NCBI GenBank assembly: GCA_017506865.1
Contig: JAFCMP010000057.1
Location: 1,116,001-1,180,000, forward strand
From: Tribonema minus
Taxonomy: Eukaryota > Sar > Xanthophyceae > Tribonematales > Tribonemataceae
Reading direction: 5' to 3'
DNA length: 64,000 nt
Every line of letters begins with the position of its first letter. Position 1 is the first letter of the stretch. The notes under the pieces were generated by a model. That model was not told where the DNA came from, did not search any database, and saw nothing but the letters and a program-made list of their open reading frames with translations. A program made the position numbers and the translations under genes. Shown piece by piece: positions 45,620 to 55,562 of the stretch.

Positions 45620-48600
45620 TCACAAATCGGAGACCCTGCTGCCGCTGCGGCTGCGGTCGGCGGGAGGGAGCGAGACAAAGTCGAGGAGCAGGTCGGGGGT
45701 ATCCAGGTCGAAGAGGAGCTGGCCCAGGAAGAGCTGCGCAGCGGCGGCAGCAGCAGCGGCAGCGGCAGCGGCGGCGGCAGCGGCAGCAGCGGCAGGGGCA
45801 GCAACAACGTTAGTAAGAGTAGGGAGCATGCGGGCGAGCGGCGCGGGGCTGCGTACAATGCGTGTACGCCCTACTGTATGGGCAGAGTGTCGATGATGGC
45901 AGGATGTCATGGCGCTTTGCCGGCCGTGGCCTGTGGCCTCGTCTCGCGCACGTTTTGCGGTGCTGAGGTCTTGGCTCTTGTGTGCATGCCGTCTGTTCCT
46001 GTTGCACGCCCCCACGCCAGAGTGCGCGGGACGGTTGCGAGCGCCGTGGGCAGATGGACAGTGACTCTGCGCGTCTGGAACGTTGCGGCAGCATGAAATG
46101 ACACGGACATGTGGTTGCGCAGCATCAGTGACTCACCGAAAGGCTGACGCTCTTTGCCCGTGTGCAGTCGTCATGGGCGCCACTGCAGGGCAGTGGAGGG
46201 GGGGGGGGACAGTGGGGGGGGCGGGGGGGGGGGAAGGGGGGGAGGACGGGGGGGGGGGGGGTATCAGCATTGGCAGCTCAGAAGGATGGTCATGTACACG
46301 CTGGGCAATGCAAAGAGCTGAGCACAGCCGAGAGAGAAAGGCGCATAGAAGGTGGCTGACATGAACACTAAAACAGCGAGTAAGCAGCAGCGGCTGCACG
46401 CTTGAGGCGCGGATTTCGCGCCAGCGCATTGCATCCTTGGCTATGCGCGCGCCAACACGCAGTACGGGCACAGCACAGCACAGCACAGCAGTGCTCAATC
46501 CGCACGCATCGCGGCACGCTAGTGATGATCAGACATGCGAGGAGGCACCAGCGCGCGCGACACGCGGGCAAACGTGCCACTGCGCCGCCGCGCTCACTGT
46601 GGTTGCGGAAACGACCTGCAGCAGTGCCTCACGTCACGCGGCAGCGCACGCCTTTTAACACGCATCAGCAACGCTGACCTGCCGGCGTCGAGATGCGCAG
46701 CAGCGCTCAGGGCATGCGGCAGCGTTCATCGCACCCGGTTGACTGTGAGCTGCGCGGCAGCCAGCAGCGTACAGGACCCGCTGCAAGGGAATTATGTCAA
46801 ATACTTCTGAGAAGTGTAAGCCACGTGGCAGTGCTCACCTGAGGTTGCGCGCGCGCTGCACATTGTCCCACGACTTGACGGCCTCCCTGAGGCCCGCGCG
46901 GCGCGCCGCCTCCACCAGCGCCAGGAACTCGCCATAGCGCCGCCACGCGCTGCTGGTGCGCCCTCCCAGCGTCAGCACCACCTGCGTGCGCATCATTTGA
47001 AAATGAACTTCAACAGATGAACTTGAACTCCTTGTGTTTGAATCGTTTCAACAGAAGTGATTGAACTCCATGTGATTTCGTCTGTGCATCAAGCATTGAA
47101 CTTGATTGAAAACATCGAGTGCACATGACATTGCACTTATCCATGAAGCAGGAACTCGCCATAGCGCCGCCAAGCGCTGCTGGTGCGCCCGCCTAGCGCC
47201 AGCACCACCTGCATGCAAGCGAAAAAAAAAGGCCCCCGAGTTGATTCGCTGCGCATGGACAAAGTCGCCGCTGCGACGGCCAGCAGTCGCTGTCCAAATA
47301 GAGCCGCCGCGTCACACGAGCCGGTCAGCACAGAAGCTTGCTGCTGATGCTTGCCGCTCAAGCCATACTTCAACAGCAGCGGCCCTTTCACAGCTGCGTA
47401 CTTCAACTTCTCAGCCACCGACACCGCTGTCGCCCGCGCCTGCTTTTCCGCCATTCGCGGGTCCCCCTGCTTCACCCCCCGCTGTGACGAAATAGTCTGC
47501 GTCAGGTATAAACCGTATCGGACCATCAGCACGGCAGAGAGAAGTCGGCGCCAGCGACAGCAGATGTACGGAGCTGAGAAGTACAGCAGCGGGCCACGCA
47601 GCTCCCGAGCCAGCCAACGCGCCGACGCCAGCAGGCGACCGCAGCACTCCCACAGCATAGCACTCCCCGCAGCAGGCGCGGCCTTCAGCAGCAGCGTACA
47701 AGGCACGAGGGGGGCGGCGGCACCGTTGCGAAGCACGATAGGGCGCCGGCGCGATATATGCGGCTGCGGAAGTAAGCAATCAAGAGTATGACAGCGCGGT
47801 GCGGATGCCGACCGGCCTCACCTGGTACTCCGAGTGCTGCATCGTGGGGCAGCCCGCGATCCTGAACCCCGACACGGCGCACGCGCACATGACGCGCTCC
47901 CCGCGGGCTCCCTCCACCCCCTGGGGGCCCCCGCCCCCTCCCCCCTCCCCCCGCGCCCCCTCCCCCTCTGGTGTGCCGTCGCCCTCCCCCCCTTCCGCCG
48001 CGCAGCACAGCCGCAGGTTCGCAAAGCTGCGTGTGGCGACCACAAAGTTGGGCTCGCTCTGGCGCAGGTGCAGCACGGCGGCGGCGGCGGCGGCGCTCGG
48101 CGACGGCGGCAGCGCTGCGGCGTCGCTGAGCTGCGGCGTCGCCGCCGCTGTGTCGCCGCCGCCGCTGCCGCCGCTGCTGTCGCCAAGGCCAAGCTTCATG
48201 AGCGTCTCTTCGTGCAGCCACTGCGGGGGGTGGCGGCGGCGGCGGCGAGGGAGTGACAGCGCATCGTCAGCCGACACATCTGATGACACCGCAGATTTGT
48301 TTCACCAGAGCTTTTCTGACTATTCCATTGCCGAGCCTCACCGCGCGGCACACAGCCGAATAAACTACACTACACTACACTACACTACAGTACACTACAC
48401 AACACCTGCAGAGCTCCAGCACCAGTCTTGAGGTCAAGTAGCACACGCACCGCCACGCGGCAGCACACCCGCACAACGCTCGATACCAGCCCTAGGACTA
48501 GGGTTGAAGTGTGTGATGCTTACCTCGCTGCTGTCTCGCCGCCGCCACGACCGTTTCACCTTGTACAGGTCCTCCGCCTCCACAGACCCCCTGTCCCCCT

Positions 48601-48685
48601 GAGGACCCCCCTCCGTCTCCTCAAACCACCAGCCATAGTCGTCATCGGACTCCTTTGCTGACGCCGCGGCCTGTTGAATCCAGCC
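45620..48685 (-). CDS. PX-domain (phosphoinositide-binding) protein, partial exon model
   Basis: Four exons are supported on the minus strand. 48685-48524 encodes DDDYGWWFEE and LYKVKRSWRRR. An exon ending at 47822, starting near 48290, encodes EPNFVVATRSFANLRLCCA and VSGFRIAGCPTMQHSEYQ. 46981-46839 encodes VVLTLGGRTSSAWRRYGEF, LALVEAARRAG and KSWDNVQRARNL. 45733-45620 encodes FLGQLLFDLDTPDLLLDFV and ends at TGA. The H-S-E-Y / W-R-R-Y-x-E-F-L-x-L pattern is that of a PX domain, which binds phosphoinositides on endosomal membranes. Phase is clean between the second and third exons. The junction upstream of the second and the link from the third to the last are unresolved, so small exons are probably missing. 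Confidence 0.7.
46906..47214 (-). repeat. Ghost copy of the 5' edge of the PX exon
   Basis: About 72 bases at 47143-47214, including the acceptor CAG and the codons for VVLALGGRTSSAWRRYGEF, repeat the start of exon 46981-46839 with a few mismatches, 233 bp upstream in gene sense. The copy breaks off mid-exon. Confidence 0.9.
48363..48402. repeat. (ACTAC)n microsatellite
   Basis: About eight pentamer units with one variant, inside the PX gene's first visible intron. Confidence 0.9.
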
Positions 48686-50059
48686 CTGGGGGTATCGTGA
48701 GCGGAGAGTCGCCTTGTGAATACCAGCAGCGTGGCAGCCATCTCACAACACAGATTGTGTGCTATGTGAGCATGAATGTTGAAAGAGGGCTGCGTTCGCA
48801 TTCGGACGGGACTGCAGGAACAAGATCAGTTCTCACAAAAGGCGGCCGGTGAGCAACGGGGTGACGTACCGTCTCGTACAATGTCCAGTTTCCATATCTT
48901 GGACATGTCCAACTAGGTCGTGGTCGCCATTTTGTATGTGGGCTTATGCAAATGCAACCTCGCGTGGCGACGAGTGTCAGCAAGTGCATCGCTGAATCCT
49001 GATTTGCCATTGGTGTACGTGCAACTGGATGCGCTGCATGAAATGCGGTCACCAAGACAGCCGCCCCCCCCTCCCCCCGCATGCTTGCTTCCAGGCACCC
49101 GTGGTGTGACGTTGCTCAGCAGTGAGCAACATGAGCGCCTGCTGAGCTCATCTTGCGGCACTTATTGGTCAGCGTGGCTATAGTAAGCAAACACCTTCCT
49201 GCTTCTCATCACCAAGTCGTGCTCAAGTGGGTGATCGCAAGAGTCGTTGAATCTCCCACTCTCAGATTGGTGCTTCTCAGCCACACAAGAGGGCCTGCTG
49301 AGCTCAAGAAGCAATGAAACCGTATCAGTTGTACGAATGACAACACATACTGCGTACATAAGCTGCAAGTACGGGTGTGTACGAGGCTGATCAGATTAAA
49401 AACCTCTGTGAATGGCTCGCAAGACAGATTAACGTGAAAAGTGTCACATACTCGTTTCCACAGATAAAAGTATGACCAATTAGGTTTGTGGACAGTAGAG
49501 CTCCTGAGGCTCGCGGTTCAACATGCACCTCAAGTTGATGGAATGAGACACACACAAGCTTCCGTGAAACACGATGAAAGAGAATGCAGGCACTTGAAAC
49601 TCACGAATGGCGCCTGCTCTTTCATCTTGTCCCCGCCCCCCTCGCTGGCACCCGATAATGATCTGTTGCTGTTTTCAGACAGCGATGACCTTCTGCGCCA
49701 CGACCCGCCAGGCCATGCTCCAAGCGCCCTCAATGTATGCTGCAGAAGTCCCCGCACAGGATCATCCTTGGTGCCTCTGCTGCCCCTCTCACCGGCGCTG
49801 CCAGGTCTGCTATGTGCGTCTGGCCTCACGATCGGCATTCTGCCAACGTACGCGGAATTGACGGCAGGTGCTGATGCTGTGCGATGCTGATTGTCTCGCG
49901 TCAACTGCTTGCATACGCAGTGTTTGTTACGTCAGTCGTTGCCTGCTTTACAACTCACCAAGCCATGGTGTGTGCTTCTCCTCATCCCGAGGAAGAACTT
50001 CAACTACCGCAAAGTGCAACTGGAAAGAATTCTGAAAACAGAGACTCTGTCAGAGAGGC
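48686..50059. other. Intergenic region, nothing recognised
   Basis: It lies upstream of the PX gene. The frames at 49.49-49.90 kb show no family motif. Composition is lower in GC than the coding exons. Confidence 0.45.
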
Positions 50060-50960
50060 ATTTGACACACACTGACCGTGGCGAGAGACGTGAGGAGAAC
50101 AAGGTGGCGTAGACCACCTGCAGGAAGACGAGGGAGGAAGGGGCGCAGCATCTAGAGGCGCCTCTCTTCAGCTATTGTAATAAAAATAATGCTTCGCGGT
50201 GATGCCGGCTGAGGGACCCTGTGGGGCATGCTGTGGGCATGCAGCTGGCTGATGCTGCTAAAACCTGCTCCAGGACGTATTCAGGATGCAGGATGTATGC
50301 ACGATGTTGTTAAGGGCAGCCGCCGGGAAGGACGGCGGTGTTGCCGCACATGATCACCGCCGTCTCCTGGGCGCTGACGCCGGCTCTGACAGCGGTGTCG
50401 CGTGCACCAAGCACCCGTCCTTTGGCCGCACCGCACCGGGGAGCGGCGTCATTACTGGAACCGCCACAAGAAGCACGGAATGGTCGACGTCAAGTGCCGC
50501 AAGTGCGCACTGTCTATTCTTTACGTCGACCATTCCGTGATTCTTGTGGCGGTTCCAGTATTGGCGCCGCTCCCCGGTGCGGCCAAAGGACGGGTGCTTG
50601 AAGCACGCGACACCGTTGTCAGAGCCGGCACCCACGGTGGTGCACCTGCGCAGTGCCTGGAGGTCCTCCCTGCAACGACACCACACATACCCGTCGGTCA
50701 TGATGATCCGGCCAAATAATCCTGTAGTCACAAAGCTTGTCGCCCTGGTCGGAGCAGGTTGTAGCAGCATCAACAATCTGCACGCCCACAGCAGGCCCAC
50801 AGGGTCCCTAAGCCGGCACCATCGCGGGTACCGGACATTTTAACAATCCACCTGAAGAGAGGCGCCTCTAGTTGCTGCGCCCCTCCTCACTCGTCTCCCT
50901 GCAAATGGTCCATGCCACTGCGCTCTCCTCACATCTCTTGCCACAGTCAGTCTACGCCAC
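50060..50960. repeat. Fold-back element: imperfect palindrome of about 900 bp
   Basis: The left arm (to about 50490) and right arm (from about 50523) are reverse complements around a 32-base spacer. Outer landmarks are TAGAGGCGCCTCTCTTCAG at 50153-50171 and its complement at 50852-50870. Inner landmarks are CACGGAATGGTCGACGT at 50474-50490 and its complement at 50523-50539. Both arms encode, outward-in, HPSFGRTGERRxYWNRHK then HGMVDVK. Its spacing of Cys/His and the phrase G-M-V-D-V-K resemble EsV-1-7 cysteine-rich repeats, with some expected Cys absent. It is either a duplicated, inverted gene fragment or a fold-back mobile element; no transposase is seen. Confidence 0.75.
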
Positions 50961-51170
50961 TGTGCTCTCCTCACGTCCATCGCCGCAGACAGTCGTGTCT
51001 GGTGCTCTCTTCGTCAGCTGCATTTTGTGATGGTCGAATTCCCTCGCTTCAAACCGCCCAGCAGGTCGTCCGCATCAGACGAATTGTGTACAATGAGCCA
51101 AGGCAAAAATGCAGCCGCGCAGCAGGCGTCAACTACATCGTGCATGCATACATCCTGTGCCGGCAACACC

Positions 51171-51280
51171 GCCGTACTTCCCGGCGGCTGCTGTTGACTA
51201 CATGGAGCCACACATCTACACATCCCATCCACACATCCTGTGGCACGATGTAGTCGACGGCAGCCGTCGAAAAGTACGGC
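51171..51280. repeat. Inverted repeat, about 41-bp arms, 28-base loop
   Basis: Arms 51171-51211 and 51240-51280 pair with a few mismatches, with cores TGACTACATGGAGCCAC and GTGGCACGATGTAGTCGA. The right arm's GATGTAGT also echoes a third copy near 51128. Confidence 0.8.
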
Positions 51281-51675
51281 CGTCTCCCCGACATCAGTTA
51301 TGTGCAGTACTATCCTCTTACGACTACCAGCAGTCGGCAAAGCCAAGTCGAGCACTGCATCGGAGTCGAAGTCTGACTCTGTGTGCAGCGAGTGCCACTC
51401 CGGCTGCGCCATGGCGACCGTCAGGGATCCTCAGGTTTTCGTATGCAACTTCACATTTAGCTCTAACCCTAGGCCCTAGCTTGCCAGAGATTGAGAGCGT
51501 CACACTTCTCTTCCTGGAACCTGCTGGAGCAAGACTGAGGGAAGCCCCTACCCAAGCATTGGACTGTGCAGCTAGCTGTGAAGGACACCCACACGAATAC
51601 AGGCGATCCCTAACTTGTCAACTTGTCTCAGAGTGTGTTTCTCTCTCACTTTCCTCAGACTGCAACTGTGCGTCC

Positions 51676-51753
51676 AGGTGTTGTCGATGCAACGCATCTC
51701 GGTACCTGTACGACGTCGTACAGGTACCGAGATGCGTTGCATCGACAACACCT
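51676..51753. repeat. Perfect palindrome with 39-bp arms and no spacer
   Basis: The arms 51676-51714 and 51715-51753 are exact reverse complements centred on GACGTC. Pairing continues imperfectly for about ten more base pairs outward (GTGCG / CGCAC). Confidence 0.95.
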
Positions 51754-52010
51754 TGGCGCACACAACCAAGAGTCACCCTCAGAATAACATCTCACTCGTC
51801 CCACATCACACATCATCACCCACCATAATGCCTTCACTTGGTATTACATAGCTATAGCTATAGTTGCATGTGGCAAGGTTATTTGTCCCTCTCTCTTCCA
51901 GAATCCCGTTCCCGGTGCCCGAGAAGTTCGAAACCGCGCCTGTTGCGGGGTACGCCTGGGTTTCGGGAGGTTTGTGATTACACAATGTCAGGCTAGCAAC
52001 GACTTATGGC

Positions 52011-55000
52011 ATGGTCAGCTTATGCGTGCCGTCTCTTCCATACCTGCCTCTCAAGCCGTTCTCATATGATGATCTCAAGGGCAACGGAGGCGGCAGCAGA
52101 GAATTGCTGCAGCTCCTGCCGCAGCAGCAATGGCAGCAGCAGGAACAGCATGCGCCGATTGGAGGGAATCATATGCTACCGCTACTGCCAGATGACGACA
52201 AGGTGTTGCACGCGTACCTTGCTGTCACCAAGAGCAGTGCCCTTAGGCAGGATTCGAGGCGGCTGTCACACAGCAGGAGCGGATTGCTGCGGCACGGAAG
52301 GACACGAGCATCGCAATCGCCTGCAGACGAATCGAGTGACCTCGGCAGGCGTGCGAGTGGTGGTAGCTTGCAGGATGCCTCGAACGCACTGACGGAGAGC
52401 GTGGTGGTGCCTCGTCTGCCAGCAACACTGCCCCACATGAGTTTGCTGACACCTCGCACTCTCAAGCAGGCAAGCAAGCGGATGGCTGAAGCTGCACAGT
52501 ATGGTCGCCAGGTGTCTGACTATCAACAGCAGCCGAGTGCATGCAGTTGAGCGGGCAGAACTCGGGGTGTGAAATGGCAAGCATGCTACCGATACGCTTC
52601 TATTTGGCTGATAGCTGCCACTGCAACCATGTATGTGCACAGCCATGTCTGCATCAGCGGTTGTACCGGCTAGCAGATATGCCGCACGAGTGGCGTACAT
52701 TGCACCGAGGACATCAACGGCGGCGCACCTGCAGGCACCTGCCCGGGTGACGCTCTCCGTCACATGCACAACCGCGACGCCTGACACCGACCGCTCAAAT
52801 GCTAAGCGCTTCCAGCACCGAAACCAACCTCCGCTGCCTGGCCAATCTGCGTCACGCATCGAGCACACGTGACACACTCTCTCCTAGCCCTGACTCTCCA
52901 GCTCCAACCCTATCCTCAGATGCAAAGGATGCCGCCGCCAACGGCCAATGAGGCGCGGCGCGTCGCAGAGCTGGAGCGGCTGCTATTCGATGACGGCGGC
53001 GCTGGCGATGGCGACCATGCGGGGCCGGCGGATCGCGCGTATGATAAGCTCAAGCGCCAGCGGCTCAAACCCGCCGCTGCTGAGACGGAGGAGGCGCTGG
53101 CTGCGGTGAGTGCTGATGAACACTGCTGCTGAGCGCGCTGCTGTTGCGCGAAGCTGTGTTTTGCCATTGCGCGAGGCTGACTGCTGTGTTGCTTATGAGA
53201 GGACCGTGGCCGGCGGGCGCACACGCGCGGCTGCGTGCCGCGGGAACTTTGTGTACTTCAAGTGTGTAGGTGGGCTTGTGTGCGTTTGCGGAGCACGTTG
53301 TGTGCGTCCAGACTTGCAGACGGCAGCGGGTCTGCTGGCGTGCGCTCAGCCCGCACACCGCGCACCACAAGATGCTCTGTGCGCTTCAAAAGGCGCTCTG
53401 GTTCTGGTAGCTGCCGTGACTCTGTGCAGGCACACAGCACGCGACTGGCAAGACGATGCAACAGGCCCGTTGCACCTCACAAGCAACGGTTGCTGCCTGT
53501 GCCTCCCCCGCGCGCAGCTGCTAGGCCACACAGCGCCTCTCGCGGGCCGCCGTCCCAGCACCTCAGGTCCAATCGACAGCGCTTTTCAGCCAGTGCTGAG
53601 CCCCAAACTCAAGCAGCGCTCCCGGCACAAGTCTGCACACGCTGCGATGACGCCGCCGCAAGCGCTGCAGCAGCCCGCAGAGCACGGCAGCAGCAGCAGC
53701 GCAGCCGGCGGCAGCAGCAGCGGCAGCGGCAGCAGCGCAGGTGGCGGAGGCAGCGGATTGATAGGCGGAAGCGCGGACGGCGGAAGCAGCAGCGGCAGCA
53801 GCGCCGCTGCAGCCAGTGACAGCACCACAGCGCCTGCACGAGCCGCCGGCGACAGCGCGGAGGTCACCACCGCTGCTGCCACTGCTGCCACCGCCGCCGG
53901 CGCCGCCGCCACCGCCGCCGCTGCTGCTGCTGCAGCGAGCCCCCCCGGCAAACCCTCAAACCTCGCGCCGCCGAGCACGCTAGATGCGGCGCTGACAGAC
54001 GCGTGGGGGCGCGCGGCAGCGTGCGCAGCAAGCGCAGTGGCGGCAGCAGCGGCGGACGCGCCGCGGCACCGGCAGCACGTGACGGAGTCGATGGAGGCGC
54101 TGCGCGCGGCATTGGGGGTGGTGGCGGCGGCGGCGGCGGCGGGCGGCAGCGGCGGCGGCGGCGGCGCAGGGAAGGGGGGTTGGCGCGGCACCGGCGTGGA
54201 CGTGCAGCTGGCGGAGCTGCGCGCCGCGCGCGGAGCGCTGCTGCCTGCGGGGAAGGAGATGAGCAGGTGCGCGTGTGGAGACTGAGAAGTAGTAGCGGGC
54301 GTACGAGGTATGGAGGGTTGAGTGTGGAGTTGAGGGCAGGTCGTGTTTGAGCAAGGTGACGAGCAACGCATGACAGACCATTTTGAAAGGGGGTTTGGAG
54401 GGGTTGTAGACTTTGTGATATGTGCGTTGTGCCTGCTTAAATGGGTTCCGGCAGCCTCTTCTTGGCTGGCATTCACCATGTGTTCCGTCTCGGCACAAAT
54501 ATGTGGCACCAGACATAAGCCATATTATCCATGGTTTATACTTCTGAAGTACTTCAATTCGAGTTCTTGTAAACAGAACCGTGGACCTGGCAAATGGCGA
54601 CCACCCCATTTTGCCAGTCAAGCAGAGGCTGCGACGGCAGCAGCGGCAACTTGCGTTCATCTTACAGACCAGCAGTATGCTATTGAGAGCGCTGCATGAA
54701 AGCGGCGAGACGCAACGGCGGATGCTGTTGAGTTTCTCATGCCAGAACTCAGAACTATGCATTGAACACATCGCTATATGGGAATCTGCCTCCATTCGCG
54801 GGGTCAATCAGACCCTTGCATGCACTGTGGGCCCTTTCTGGGGGCAGGGGGGGGGAGGGGTAGTTCCCTTGCTCTGACTGGCGGCACTCCCACCAACGTG
54901 GTCAGTTGCAGGGCCTCACTAGCGATTGCATGTCGCGCAGAACAGCGGCGGCGGCGGCGGCATATGACATCCTGTCATAACCAAAACACAGCTATTCTCT

Positions 55001-55403
55001 CGAAGTATCTAGAAGATTGCAGCGTATGAGCTCCCACAACTCATGCACTTTACAAAATTGTCAAGATCATGCATAGCTCAATAAGCGTCGCATCATTCAT
55101 CTCGCCCCTGCAGGGCAGAGGAGCGGCGGCGGCAGCGGCGGCATCCCTCTGAGAACCCCAAGCACAGCTTTTTCCTCAGAGTACTTGAAACCTTGCGCTT
55201 ACTCAAAACGCATGTATCTTACAAAATGTCGGGACCGCAGCTCGTGAGCGTCACATCGTCCCCGTCGCCCCTGCAGAGCGGAGGAGCGGCGGCGGCAGCG
55301 GCTGCTGGCGACGCTGGACGCGGAGCTGATCCGGGTGCTGCTGGCGCGCGCGTGCGCACGGCGCCACGCCGCGTCGCTGCGTCAGGTGAGGCCATGCGTG
55401 GAG

Positions 55404-55452
<49 letters not shown>

Positions 55453-55503
55453 ACTGCTACTGTTGCGCACTGCTGCAGTGGCGGGCTGGTGGCGCCCAAA
55501 GTG

Positions 55504-55562
<59 letters not shown>

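Larger units (their letters stand above)
50961..52010. other. Region with inverted repeats and a possible upstream exon of the IQ gene
   Basis: Besides the palindromes listed separately, 51901-51970 is exon-like. After CTCTCTCTTCCAG it encodes IPFPVPEKFETAPVAG and then meets GT sites. It could be an upstream exon of the IQ gene, but phase to the next exon was not resolved. Confidence 0.4.
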
